From NCBI GenBank assembly GCA_008933995.1, contig WARS01000012.1, forward strand, positions 9,287,001-9,351,000: a stretch of DNA of 64,000 nucleotides, read 5' to 3'. This document shows positions 39,501 to 58,200 of this stretch, piece after piece (the stretch's first letter is position 1; each line of letters begins with the position of its first letter). The position numbers and the translations under genes are program-made. The stretch comes from Datnioides undecimradiatus (lineage: Eukaryota > Chordata > Actinopteri > Lobotiformes > Datnioididae). The notes beneath the pieces were generated by a model that saw only the letters and a program-made list of their open reading frames with translations, searched no databases and was not told the DNA's origin.

Positions 39501-41432
39501 CACTGGGGAGAAAGAAGCCAGTTTTCTCCCTGTTTCCAGTCTTTATGCTAAGCTTAGCTAACGGACAGTTGGTTGTAGCCTCATACACAGCTGACAGGTA
39601 TGGTATATTAAATAATATCAAACCACTGCTTTGATAAGCCTAATGCTATATCATATACATATAAACACTTACTGTAAGTTTCCTTTGAGTTCTAACCCAC
39701 TTTGATATGCTGACACATACAACACAAACAAAACAAACTGAGATACTGTGTGTGTGCTGTTGGTTCACCTCTGTCCACATTCCCTGATTAGACCATGCAA
39801 TGTGAATCAAGCATTATCAAACTCCTTCCTGGACCAACAGAGAAACTTATCTGAGGCTGATTTCAGGGGTGATTATGAAAAGCAAAACAGAGACAACGGT
39901 GAGCTCTTTAATGTCACCTGTGCAGTACAAAACTGTGACCTCGCTCTGGGTCTGTGGAGCATGATTGTTGTTGATCTTGTTTATCTCCATGCAGATAGTG
40001 GTTATACGCTGCGACACCCTGCTCATATGTTATCTCTTTTAAAAGGTGGCTGCTCTCTGACCACGTTAACCTGCACGTATAGGAACAGAGAGTTCAAAGA
40101 GCTAAAAATCCTCGTCTTGTTCCCCGACGTGTATCACAAGCTGTTTTTTCCCCTGCGCCTCCGTTGCACCCTCTCTCTCCACATCAATCTCTCCAGTTTT
40201 CGCCCTCCTCTGCTCTAGAAAGCCACGAGCATGACTCTGGGAGGCAGTTTCCTGTTTGTAGAAGAGAAGAAGGAGAGATTTCCTCAGAGCGCCTGCTCGC
40301 TGGACACAGTGTTCTGCCTTTGCACAATCACAGGAACCCAGGGGGCAGCGGAGAGGGCCTTTGCGCTCTAAAGTTTTCTGCAGATGCACAGACGCGCAGG
40401 CAGGCACAAACTTAATGGACAAAGCAGAGCGTGCTAGCTCGCCGTGCCCTCGTCCAAATGCTGACAGATCGCTCATTCAGCAGGGCATGTATATGAGCGT
40501 GCGATTAACCCTGCTTGTGCATTGAAAAGAGTTGCACACACACACACATACAAGTGTCTGTTTTCTGCATTACACTCTCTACAGTTCTAATTTACTGCTG
40601 CGAAGGAATTATGAGTATTCCAGCTGCCCTGGTCCTCCTGGTCTTAAAATCTGGCTGAAGGAACATCTCTTCTCTTTCCTCTGATGATGTTACTAGCAAA
40701 TAAACACCGCTGGGATGACAAGAGGGCAGTTGTGTGTGCGGTGCACCAGCGCCTGACACCTTGTTTCATCATTCTATTAACAACTCCCCCTGCTTTGTCT
40801 GTTTACCGGTGATTATTTCATTTTCTGTGTATCTCTCGCTGTTCTTATCCAAGTCAAGTTTTCATGCAACCAGAGGCCAGGGAAATTTCTTTAAATGTTT
40901 CTTCCCCAGCCGAAACTTCCTGTATTAAATCAGTAAATAGAGCACTATTTTTATACAAACTCATTGTTCATTATTTGCCAGCACCACGTCCTCCATCATG
41001 CGTTCCCTTCCGGATCATATGAAACAAGAGAAAAGGAAATTCATTTCATGCATGTAGGTATGACTGTATACGCTCATAAGTTACACAGGTGATGAACTGC
41101 TGTGTAAATTAAGCATTATACAGTATATGTTCTAATCAGTTAAATCCATGTTTGTTTAATGGATAGATGGAACATGTTGGCCTTTAAAAAGACAACTTAA
41201 ATAAGATAAAATAAAATGATCTTTTAACAACTTGTATTAAAGTATTGACTTTTCTTCCTGTATTGATATTAAATATGGTAATACCTCTTTTTTTTTTATT
41301 GTGAAAATGTTAGTGACAACGCTGCCTCAGGCTATTTATAGATGACACATTATTGTTTGCAGCCTGTCGGTAGCTTTATCTGGTACCATCCAGTACTGGG
41401 CGCACCCGCTGTCCGCCTGAGGTGCCAAAACC

Positions 41433-41468
<36 letters not shown>

Positions 41469-41599
41469 CCAAAAACACACACATACACACAAACTGCCAC
41501 ACATCATGATGAAAACACTCTCTGACATGTCTCACCCTCCTGTCCACACAAGGCCAGGCTGAAGCTATCGCTACTTTAGATATCCAGTTACAAAGGGAC

Positions 41600-41642
<43 letters not shown>

Positions 41643-42978
41643 CATCACAGGACAGCACAACAGCACTAGTTAAGAAGACTAAACCCTGCAGAACACAGTG
41701 TCATTGTTCAGATTTGTAGTCTTTTACAGACGCTGGATGTCTTCACTTAATAGCTTGGAGGTTGCAGCGTGTTTTGAGTTCCGAGGAAGCGAAGGCCGAC
41801 ACTTATCCATCACTTACCCACATTAATCCATTTTATATGTTTTCAGTTTGATGTCTGGTTGAAGTTAAGTGGCTAGTGTTTCACAAATGGAGAGGCTCGT
41901 ACTGCTGCTTTCTCACCACAAAGTGAACGTGAACCTCTCTGTATGGTGCAGAGTATGTAACACCTCATCCACTGCTGCATATTATTCTCAGTTCCCATAA
42001 GTTTCCCCACTGGCTGACGTCTGAACTCAGCTGCACACGGGCAAGTAAGACCAGACATGCCATGCAACAATACACTGTTATAATTTGGTATCTGCTATCA
42101 GCCCATTCTGGCTTTGAAAATCTCAGCAGTATAAGCCCCAGTAATGATGTTAATAGTTGAGAATCTTGCATTTTTGTGATCTGGCAGCTTACACCACATT
42201 TAATGTTGGCTTGCTTGATCACAAACAGCAGATTCATCTGAGATCCTTACCCTCTTCTGCAGCAACATTTAGAAGAAGTGTGCAGAAATGCATAATAGTA
42301 ACTACTGACAGTGTGGGAAAATCTCGGATATCTATAGTTTAGGCTTCAAAACATGTGTTGCAGATGAAGGCCTTTGTGATTAGACCTTTCTGTACAATCT
42401 GCAAAAAATGCCTGCTTTGTTTTACCCAGATTTTGGACGGCAGAGTGGGTCAGTCACGTTTACAGGGAAAGAAAGTGATAGACTGCAACTAGTGAAGCGT
42501 TAAGGAGCTGGAGAGAAAACTGCACCATCACTGGGCTGCTGGCTGTAGACTGCGCTTTAACACGGAGTAGATGGCTGATTCAGTCTTTCTGAGGAGGACA
42601 TCTGGTTGAGTTCAGACGGCAGTGTGGCTGCTTGCACACACACGCAGGGAAGCGTTCCCTCATCCTGCTTTTATTTACACTCCCTGTGTCACAAAGCTGG
42701 TTGTCAGCCATTAAAAAGCAGATGATTCATTCATTACAGGGTCCTCCTTGTTAACGCAGCTGACTGATTTTACTTTTTGTATTAGTTCAGGTGGGGTTTT
42801 TTTTTTTTTTTTACATTTAACAGCCACAACTGAGAAAACCAAAGCAAAGTAAAACTATTGTTAATGGTTTGAAATGTGTCTTTGTTTGTTTGTTTGCTTG
42901 CTTCAGTAAAGACTTGAATACTTGCCTGCCAACTGTTTGATTGGCGAGCTGTTTCATCCGATTGAACTGCTTCTTCAT
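17771..42978 (-). CDS. arhgap17: Rho GTPase-activating protein 17 (RICH1/nadrin), complete
   Basis: ARHGAP17 is a BAR-domain RhoGAP that inactivates CDC42 and RAC1 at epithelial junctions and in exocytosis. Coding exons in transcript order: 42926-42978, 34404-34443, 30328-30432, 29508-29584, 28684-28795, 27947-28023, 27699-27816, 26896-26964, 26630-26711, 25305-25432, 23662-23773, 23268-23349, 23021-23101, 22805-22918, 22490-22581, 22049-22196, 21514-21798, 20571-20719, 19491-20033, 17771-17919. All junctions agree in phase and the total is 2616 bases: 871 codons plus TAA, close to the roughly 880 of the human protein. Domains: N-BAR about 1-245, RhoGAP about 250-445, proline-rich tail, C-terminal ESTVL. 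The tail motif LPRPRPVPKPRNRPSVPPPP marks ARHGAP17 rather than the paralogue ARHGAP44. Introns 1 and 12 use GC donors. The start ATG gives the conserved MKKQFNRMKQLANQTVG. The teleost a/b copy is not decided. Confidence 0.95.
19491..21798 (-). CDS. arhgap17: arhgap17 proline-rich tail exons
   Basis: Three exons (21514-21798, 20571-20719, 19491-20033) cover about residues 497-822. The first begins TPNKHLDHTLRRGSNTLGRK, has SPAFQPPLPP, and then a Pro/Gln/Ala-rich run. The middle one has NPKLRDSTPAQTPL and HMMRRG. The last has KQAPAPPKPANPPP and LPRPRPVPKPRNRPSVPPPP, the class of SH3 ligand bound by CIP4, amphiphysin and similar proteins. Reading-frame joins at both introns recreate sensible codons (S-N and G-T). 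Confidence 0.9.
20058..20240 (+). repeat. Fragment of the GCTTAGCTTAGCATAAAGAC repeat family
   Basis: Starts AAAGTTAGCTTAGCTTAGCA, then AAAGACCG, GGGGAAACAGCTAGCATG, CTCTGTCC and CCAACCAGCTCCTGTGAAGC. It is the same family as the foldback element at 10898-11335 but overlaps the opposite internal part. It lies in the arhgap17 intron immediately upstream (transcript sense) of the 19491-20033 exon, about 25 bases from its acceptor. Confidence 0.65.
20472..20500 (+). repeat. Three tandem GTGTGGGGAG units
   Basis: A ten-base unit is repeated almost three times, giving three evenly spaced GGGG runs. It lies in the arhgap17 intron, 71 bases downstream (transcript sense) of exon 20571-20719. It forms C-rich repeats on the transcript strand. 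Confidence 0.7.
22490..25432 (-). CDS. arhgap17: arhgap17 RhoGAP domain exons
   Basis: Six exons (25305-25432, 23662-23773, 23268-23349, 23021-23101, 22805-22918, 22490-22581) encode residues about 245-447. They begin FGTVLDEHLKRSGREIALP. The arginine finger is in EEGLFRIAAGASK at Arg291, equivalent to Arg288 of human RICH1. The later GAP motifs are LKSYLRELPEPLMT and KMTPSNIAIVLGPNLLW, which holds the conserved Lys/Asn pair contacting the GTPase. The catalytic residues are intact, so GAP activity is expected. Exon 16 (22049-22196) follows with VDFNVSGMF and RKRPVSMVGPEN. Confidence 0.93.
25779..25938. repeat. Paired (GT)n microsatellites
   Basis: Two GT arrays, 25779-25808 and 25900-25938, are separated by about 90 bases of purine-rich unique sequence. 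Both lie in the arhgap17 intron between exons 25305-25432 and 26630-26711. Confidence 0.9.
26630..42978 (-). CDS. arhgap17: arhgap17 N-terminal BAR domain exons
   Basis: Nine exons from the start codon (42976-42978) to 26630 encode about 245 residues of helical BAR domain. Recognisable segments are MKKQFNRMKQLANQTVG, AEKTEVLSDDLLQIERRMEL, KKLPLTSLSQAM, LAEVDIPNILKQRKQLAKLV, KEEMDEAMNKMELCKDQLAA and AQADYHRKSLTVLENVLP. BAR dimers bind curved membranes and target the GAP. Exon 2 is only 40 bases, placed by phase and by the family sequence. The first intron is about 8.5 kb and the second about 3.9 kb. Confidence 0.93.
31885..31912. repeat. (CA)n microsatellite
   Basis: About 13 CA units in arhgap17 intron 2. 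Confidence 0.9.
33526..33567. repeat. Compound C13-(CA)n repeat
   Basis: Thirteen C followed directly by about 14 CA units in arhgap17 intron 2. Confidence 0.9.
39357..39419 (+). promoter_or_regulatory. Promoter-like cluster: CCAAT/octamer, CACCC box, TATA
   Basis: Within 63 bases, in order: CCAAT overlapping the octamer ATGCAAAT (39357-39367), a CCCCACCCCCT box (39386-39396) and TATAAAAG (39405-39412). The box CCACCCCCT and the downstream AGGGGGTGG are perfect inverted repeats around the TATA. It is on the + strand, antisense to arhgap17. No coding exon follows that I can support, so promoter activity is only inferred. Confidence 0.35.
39528..39605 (-). repeat. Fragment of the GCTTAGCATAAAGAC repeat family, inverted
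   Basis: On the minus strand it reads GAGGCTACAACCAACTGTCC, GTTAGCTAAGCTTAGC, ATAAAGACTGGAAACAGGG. It matches the family seen at 10898-11335 and 20058-20240. Confidence 0.65.
41435..41640. repeat. Opposed (CA)n and (GT)n arrays
   Basis: A CA array (41435-41464) and a GT array (41602-41640) are about 140 bases apart in arhgap17 intron 1. They are reverse complements, so the stretch can fold into a hairpin. Confidence 0.9.
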
Positions 42979-43560
42979 TTTCGGTCCTTTGCCAGTTCAG
43001 CCTTCCGAAGTAACGCTTCAGAGCCGGGCTTTGGTTTGTCATGAAGTTCACAGGGCCTCTCCCCGCTGGTTTAATTCCCCCCCAAGCTGTCGCTATGACA
43101 GGGAAAAACAAGCGCGAGCCATTGAGCCCAAAGCCAATTAAAAATAGTTTGTAGCCTCGCTAGCCCCGATGCTAGCCTTTCCCAAGTGGAGATCCTACAG
43201 AAAAGTTCCCGCTGGGGGCGACGGCATGATCCACAAACCTCCTTCTTTGTTTATATCCGCACATTAAAGTCCACAAGTGCGCCCTGACTCACTTTCACTG
43301 GCTCCAGCGGCTTTTCATGGCTCTCCTCGGTTGCTGCCTTAACCGTTAGCCGACGAGCTAGCGTTGCCCCGAGCTGGATAATCCGTCGGCCGCTTTTTTC
43401 CCAGAGAGCCGAGTGAACAGCGGCGGCTCAGCTCCTCTGACACTGCCAGCACAGAGAGAGCGAGAGGGAGAGGGAGAGGGAGAGAGAGTGAGCGAGCAGG
43501 AAGTAACGTTAGAGCACCTCTGCATCCACACAGCACCACCTCCTCCTGGACACTGACAGG
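42979..43560 (-). promoter_or_regulatory. arhgap17: arhgap17 5' leader and probable promoter region
   Basis: Upstream of the ATG at 42978 the sequence becomes GC- and CpG-richer (about 43300-43440, e.g. CGTCGGCCGC). It has a GAGAGGGAGAGGG purine tract at 43455-43490 and no clear TATA box, as expected for a broadly expressed gene. The start site and leader length cannot be fixed from sequence. Confidence 0.4.
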
Positions 43561-45502
43561 AGATGCGCACTCACATGTGGTGCGCTGTCCAGATAGAAAA
43601 CCCCTTTACTGTAATTAAAAACGCCAGCAGGGAAAACAATGACTGCAAATTTAGAATCGTGCGTTCATAGCTGTGCTTATTTTTGACTTATTTGCGGTGC
43701 AATACTTATGGAAAAACGTTTATTGTGCATGAACCTAACCTGTTTTTTTGCATGCATAAGCTATATAAGCTATTTGCAAAGAGCAGCCATAACAAGTAAA
43801 ACATAGTTTACATTGACAATAAGATACAAAATTAAAGTCTGAGTGTGTCTCAAAAATTGTACTTAAACTTAAACTTGATGGTATTAATTGCTTGCATACT
43901 CATGGCAGTGCAGTATGATGAGCTGCAAACATGTATACTCTATAATCATATTTAGTCTGTATTAACATTTAAATGAATTGAAATAACAGTGTGACAGTCA
44001 GCACATTACAGATTTCAGATGTCCACCTGTAAAAAATAAAATGCACATGAAAAATAATTTGAGTCCATAACTTTGAGTGATTGAGTGAAACTTTTAAAAG
44101 ACATGTGGGGCTGGTGCTCAGAAAGTGATAAAAACATGTCTATAAAGAATATACATCATATTATCATCATGAATTTTATCAAAAGAAAGGTTGTTGTATG
44201 TCTAAAGAATACACGTAGCAATAAAGGACTGAAAGAAAAGGAAAGTCAGTTCTAATATTATCTCCAGTCAACTTTGCTCCCACGTGTGTTTCTGTTGCAG
44301 TTTGTCCAAGTTGTGTGTTGTTTTGCTGACACTTTTCAGACACTTCTGAGATCTGAGAACCCAGATTTCCATTCTCATAGATCGTCCCCTGTGCGGCTTC
44401 TCAAATGGATTTGTAATAAAGCTGCTGACATTTTTTGCCACAAGTACAGTCATTCTCTATTTCATGTGACTGACGCTGCATCAGGTCCTCTGAGGAATTC
44501 AGACACAGTTCTCAGATGCCACAAATGAATTCTTGATTATCGTAGAGGCAGGAGGCATCCTTTAAAATGCTGGCTTTATAATGATGGGATTTCTCACACA
44601 ATTTGCAAGGAAATGTGTCAGCGTAGCTTTGGATTCCTGTGTTCACGTGGGACTTGATGTCCTGTCATTGTTGTGAACATTTTTGATGTTTTTCCACACA
44701 GTGTTCTCAGTGTGACTCTACACCACCCTCTGCTTTCACTTTAATCATCCTTGCTGTCTTCACTCCTCGCTTCAGGATAAAACTGATTAGCCTGGTTATG
44801 GTGCCTCATATTCAGATGCTGCTTTCACAGGTTTAGCTGATTTCAGACACAGCATTTACCTCAATTGCAACAACCTTACAAATACAGACTAGAAATGAAA
44901 AGTGAACATCAACAGCTGTCTCTGGGAGATATTCTGTAAACCATCTGTTTTATATTCAATTCTAGTCAATTTCAGGTTAAAAGTCAAACACTGGAGGGCA
45001 AACGTTGTGGAGGAGATTGGATTGAAATGCTGAGATTGTGTTGTAGTTTCTATTTGGTATTGCGTTAATATTTATTATTTATTTACTTACTAACTTACTT
45101 ATTTGAAAGAAGTTTGTTTCGTTTCGCTCGAGTCTTTTAATCTGAAAAATCACAAACCGGAAGCGTCATCTGGTCGGAAATGTCGACACATTTCTCGCTC
45201 CGTGCGAGTTGTTATTAGCCAAATATTATTCTGTCGTCAAATACAGCTTATTTTCTACCAACTCGCAGTTTGTTTACTAAACGCAGCTACTTGTGTAACC
45301 TGACTATGCTCACATATGTGTTTTTCTCTTACCCCCTTTTTTTTTAAATGAGCCCACCTGTCAAATTGAGCTAGCCAGTTAGCTTGTTGTAGCTAGCCAG
45401 TGTAACGTTGAGGCAGGTGGGCGAGTCTTTTCAGCGCTTACGGCTCTAATGTTGACTACGTAACGTTAAGGACAGGGGTTATTATCATTGTTATTAATAT
45501 TA
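43561..45502. other. Divergent arhgap17-lcmt1 intergenic region
   Basis: About 1.9 kb between head-to-head genes. It is AT-rich in the middle and holds no supported exon. The lcmt1 promoter should lie in the last few hundred bases (CpG-containing CGTTTCGCTCGAG at about 45119). A four-codon upstream frame ATG..TAA lies at 45449-45463, about 40 bases before the lcmt1 start. Confidence 0.4.
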
Positions 45503-52850
<7,348 letters not shown>

Positions 52851-53200
52851 GAGGGAACCACCCCACTGTAGGACATGCTTTACATGTGTGTACGCCAAAA
52901 ACAACAACAGGAGAAGATGTGCAAAGGGAGACGTTGGGAAAGAGGAAGTCCTTATTCTCCATCAAGCCCCAGTCCGGGAGCTGTTCCGGCGTGAAAACTC
53001 CCTGTGTCAGCAGAATGTGATTTCATGAGCGTCCTTTGTTACCCCGTATGCGTTGAAGACAAGAGATGATGTGGCTGAGAGCTGTGAAGAAGTTTGTCTC
53101 TACACTGGCACTGAATTACCAACTCTGAAGTGGATCGATTTGCTGTGACTACGCACTCACTGCAAAGTATTGTTTTAAAACCTGCTCACCTGCGTTTAAG

Positions 53201-53206
53201 ATTAAA
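53201..53206 (+). terminator. lcmt1: Poly(A) signal candidate, lcmt1
   Basis: ATTAAA about 350 bases after the stop, followed by GTGAAGTTTG and T-rich sequence. It is a common variant signal and the first good one after the TGA. Confidence 0.45.
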
Positions 53207-55285
53207 GAATGGGTGAAGTTTGAAGCATTTCAGAAATCAGGTTCGTCCATGTCTGGTTTTTTATGTGCCATCTTGGTTTTATTTATTAATCAATTGTTCT
53301 TCCCAGACTCGCTTTCTAACAAAACATACATGCATGAGATCGAGCTAGTGTCAAACTGTCATGACATGCAACCACTGGTTCGTTTCCATTTGCCCATAAA
53401 ATGTTTTTTACTATTTAGTTTTCAAACGGCATAGAGGACATGACACATTAGTTTGTGACGGGTTATATTTAATGAGTGCTGGTCAGGTGCAGTTGAATTA
53501 AAAGCTCCTTTTGTGTAAGACTGTCTGTTCATTTATTTACTTGGTTATTCACTTCTTATCAAATTATGAGAAAGGTTATCTGCAGTGGGCGGAACATAAC
53601 AGCGTTTATGACTGTCTGTATTTAGCTCTGCGCTATAAACTGGATTATGCTGTAAATCCCTTCATTCATAAAATGAAGTTGGATTATTGTCATCAGGCAT
53701 CTGTGACTTTATTAGTGATTTGTACAGAGCTTTTCTCAGGATTTAAACCAGCTTTAATCTGAGTTCACTCATAATGATGAACCCACAGTCAATTATCAAT
53801 TATCAAGTGCATCAGTGGGAACAGTTTAAATTAAAAAAACTACAAAACCAGAGTGGATAAGTCTGCACACCCTGGGTCTTTAGCTGTGTTCAAAGGTAAG
53901 CAGTTGTGTATATTCTGGCCTGTAGGTCAACAGCGCACACCTGCCATCAGTGAAGGTGATTGTGATTGAAACCAGATTAAAGTCAGATGTTGCTGCAGGA
54001 TGTTGTGGGACGTTAGAAAGATCAGGACAAGTTTCCAAAGTTGACGAGAGGATGAGGAGAAAACTGATCAGATGAGTCTAGATGCTAACAACAACTGAAG
54101 GAATATCAGTTTCATTCTACATACTCCAATATGGTCCATAAAGTTCAAAAAGTACATAACGAGTACATTGTATTCATTGTTCACTCTGGAAGGGTATGAA
54201 AAAACGTCATTTGAAAAGTAATCAGTAACTAAAGCTGTCAGGCAAAGTTAGTGTGTCTGAGATATCGTGGAGTGGAATACTAAAGTTGCATAAAATGGAA
54301 AGACCAAGGAGCTCGACTTTCTGCTTAAATGTACTTAGTGACATTCCACAGCTGCTTGGGCTTTTACACTCCACTTCATGCTTCCACTTCGGAGGGAAAC
54401 ACTGTACTCTTTACAGCTTTAGGTTTCTCCTCTGCAGATTTAAATGTTCTCTCAAAATCATAGGGTTACATCAAAAATAGCCCTCGACGAACACTAAACA
54501 TTAAACTGACCCATAAGGTAATAACCATAACCTTGCAGTCCATCTGATAATGCCTGATAATAAACACGTGTGGAGGACAGCTGTTGTCAGGACTGTAGCT
54601 GACGCTCATGAATAGTAGGATAGTTAAACATTAAAATGATCTATCAGGGTAATTATAAAATCATTGATAATAATGAACCTTATATTGAAATTATGTATCA
54701 TCATACAAGCTACCACGCACTACAAAGTCACAAAGAATGGCTCTATCATTAAGGTGATGTACACATTAATGCAACACTAATTAAAGTCCTTCATGAATGG
54801 GACATATTGAACAGTGAATGCTTTAAGTTTGATCAAAACACTTCAGCACTTGTAGGATTTTCAATGCAGAACTTCTTGCTTGACTATTAATACCTACAGC
54901 ACAGTGTTTGCAATGTAAAGGTAATAAGTAATATATATATAAAAAAAAAGTTTACACACTCTTCAGGTGTATTAAAATGATTTTGCTGATAGAAAACTGA
55001 ACTGGCCGCGCTGCTGCTGACAGATAAGATACCCCTCATTCTTATCTGTAGTTTTATGAGCTTCACATGATTGAATGTGAACAGTCTCGGGAGTATAAAC
55101 AATTGCAGGAAGGTGGGGCAACAGAGGAAAAAAAAAATGGGGATGTGCATAAGTCCTCAATTCATCCCCCCTTAAGAATGGCTCATAACTATAACTCACC
55201 TCAGCCCACCTGGTTGTAGGCTGTGGTCCGCTAGTGGGACGAGTCAACCTGACGCAGGGTGGAAAGGGTTGCACTGCACATCAGT
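53207..55285. other. lcmt1-aqp8 intergenic region
   Basis: About 2.1 kb with no supported exon. Sequence from about 53830 to 54070 has the look of an interspersed repeat, but I cannot name it. The part nearest aqp8 holds the GATA palindrome at 55020-55049 and a weak TATAAAC at 55094, so the first aquaporin's promoter probably lies within the last 300 bases. Confidence 0.45.
55020..55049. promoter_or_regulatory. Palindromic pair of GATA sites upstream of aqp8 copy 1
   Basis: ACAGATAAG (55020-55028) and its exact reverse complement CTTATCTGT (55041-55049) are separated by 12 bases. Each arm contains the full AGATAAG consensus for GATA factors. It lies about 240 bases before the aqp8 start codon. 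GATA4/6 drive gut and liver genes and GATA1 drives erythroid genes. Either would fit this locus. Confidence 0.5.
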
Positions 55286-58200
55286 ATGTCTGGGGCAGAA
55301 ACCAAGACAGAGGTGTTCACAGTAACAGATATGGGAGAAGCGGCAGCACAGAGGGACAACACAAACAAGAAGAGACGCATCTTTGAACAGTACCTGCAGC
55401 CCTGCCTGGCTGAGCTGGTTGGGACGAGCCTGTTTGTGTTTGTGGGGTGCGCGTCTGTTATTGGGAATGTGGCACAAACTGGGGTCGTCCAGCCCGCTGT
55501 GGCACACGGACTGGCTCTGGGAGTGATGATCATGATGTTCGGGCAAATTAGGTAAAGACGACATTCAATTTTGTTGATGTTTTACATGTTTGAGATTTTA
55601 AGATTTTGAGCAGATTGACAGTTTCTTAATATTGTAATATTATAATTATTTTTAAAAATGATAATGTTTTGGTAGTGTTCTCTTATTTTCAAAAGCCATG
55701 TGTGCAGCCAGAGATGATATGTTTAAAGTTTAAATCTCATTGAAGTTGGATTTAAAATAGAAATTACTGGGATTTGGACAGAGTCAGCTAATTTTGCAAC
55801 AGCAGCAGAGACAAAATTCCAAATATTTCCTTATAATTAGATTTTTTTTATAGCCATCAGCTTGTTGTGTTTTAAAGAGAAAAGCTGTGCTGTGTTTATC
55901 CCATGTCGGATGGATAGGTGTTACCATTATCAGTTTATAACACCATTTGAGATACGGAGTAAAGTTCATGACGTTTATTGCAGTGGGGGGCACTTTAACC
56001 CTGCGGTGTCTCTGAGCGCCTACCTGTGTGGAGGGATGGAGCTTGTCCTGCTGGTGCCTTACATCTTTGCCCAGATGTTGGGAGGGATGGCTGGTGCTGG
56101 TTTGGCCAGGGTAAGAAAAATATTATGGAAGCCCCGTTGTGTCAGAAAAGGAAAAAAAGATGAAAGGTATAAATAAATAATATAATAAAATAAAAATACC
56201 AATTTCATTTACATATGTACTAAGTCAGATTCTGAGATTGTGAGATATCCCACTCTTAACTTTGACTTGACTGATTTTGTCAATTTTCAAAGTCAACATC
56301 ACAATTTAATATCTCTAGACAACTTTATATATTTCAAAATGTTGACAAATTATTCCATAATTTTAATTGTCTACATAAAAAAAATTGACTCATCTCATCC
56401 TGTGAGTTCTTATCTCATAAATTTTATAACGTTGACACAAAAAGTTGAATTTAGCTCATTATTCTGAAAAAATGGACTCACCAAGGCACTTCACAGTTAT
56501 ATTTTGACCCCAGTAACACTTATCTTGATTTACTTCCATGTTTTGTTGAATAAAGGAAAAATTAAGTGTGGAAAATGAATCACAAACACACCACATTGTG
56601 TGCCGGATATTAAATGTTGTATTTATTCTACTTTCAGACAGTATTCCCCTCCACTGACTACAGTTCTTCCATGGGAGGAGCCTTTGTTGTAGTCTCCAGT
56701 GATCTGGCTAAAGTCACTCTGGCAGAGGTGATTATGACCACGTTCCTCACCATGGTGGTCTGCATGGGGGCCATCAACAGCCAAACTCGCTCACCATTGG
56801 CTCCTTTCGGCATCGGCCTCACTGTGATGGCCAACATAATGGCAGGGTAAGAGTTAGCTACTCAGCTATATCTCCAACAAGTTGTATTCCAGTGGAGTCT
56901 TTCTTGTTTCTACTGAAATAAACTTTTCCAACATGCTGCATCTTAAGAAAAGATCACAATTCCAAAAACACATGGGAAACAAACTGAAACATGCTGCAAA
57001 TGAAAAAGTTGCTGCAGACAGCCAAAAGAAATGCATTATGCAGCTTATATAGAAATGATGGACAGACAGTCTGACAAGTTATGAAAGATAGAAAAATGCA
57101 GCATTTTCAGTCAACACAGCAGTACAGAGAGTTCGTTTTAGACGAGAAGAAAAGTGGAAAACTGTACAAACTTTCTTTGGTCTCTAACTTTCTGTCAAAT
57201 ATCAACCTGTTCCTCTCAGCACTCCCTCTAGAGACCTGGACAACTCCTGTTATGTTGACTGAATTGACTGTTGCAGAACTTTTCTGTAATTGTGTGGTAG
57301 TTTGTCCATGTTTTTGAATTGGCAATTTTCTAAAGATAGTGCAGATTTCTCCTGATGAAATGGTTTTGGCTCCTTTTGGCCCCCGTATTTTACTATCAAA
57401 TGAATCACTTTCTCAGAAACTCAACTAACTAAGCTCTAGCTAAAATAATTCAAATTAGTACATCATGTTGCATACATGCACACGGTGCGCTTCAAGAGAA
57501 ATTATGGACCCATAAGAATGGAGGGTGAATGTTTCCCTTTACGGCGCATGAACACCTGAATTCTCCAAGCTGTCAGGATGAAATGCTGGTGAACAAATAC
57601 TAAATCCTTGACTTAAGCACCGCCCCTTAGTGGTACCTCTGTGCTTCATGTGCCACCCATGTACTTTATTGTGCACTTCACTTACCCTCGGGACTCCTAT
57701 ATACCCATCCCACCACTGTAGGTGCCTGATTAGCTAAAATGTGCCTGCATGCATATGACTGATTGTGTTGTATACATGAATATATGACAATTAATAACTA
57801 TTAATGATAATGATAGTCCTATGACAGTCTCATTATTTAACTTCATTAGTTCAATGTGTTACACCCATGCCATCCTGCAGGTGGCACACTCCACTAACAC
57901 AGCTCTAACTTCATTATTTTGGTTGTGTGTGTTGCTGAAAACTTGTTACTCCCATGTGTCTCTCTGACCAGCAGCTGTGTTACAGTGTCTATGTGTGTTG
58001 GCTGTCGTTTCAGAGGGACGTTGTCCGGAGCCTGTATGAACCCTGCAAGAGCTTTTGGTCCTGCAGTGGCCGCCAACCACTGGAACGATCACTGGATCTA
58101 CTGGGTTGGACCCACTTGTGGTGCACTGGTCACTGTCAGTCTCATCAGGTGTGTAGAGCTCAGCAGTAGTTTAGCTTTTTTACTTATTTATACTAACTAT

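Larger units (their letters stand above)
34444..42925 (-). other. arhgap17: arhgap17 intron 1
   Basis: An 8.5 kb first intron, bounded by a GC donor and an AG acceptor. It contains no exon I can support, although open frames of 190 codons (36316-36888, minus) and 156 codons (39748-40218, plus) exist without recognisable protein features. It does hold a repeat fragment near 39528-39605, a promoter-like motif cluster at 39357-39419, and opposed CA and GT arrays at 41435-41640. Confidence 0.7.

Noticed and set aside
39748..40218. 156-codon + strand open frame downstream of the TATA-like cluster
   Set aside because: The protein is not family-like, has no plausible signal or domain, and is antisense within a large intron. 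The TATA cluster is reported only as a regulatory candidate.
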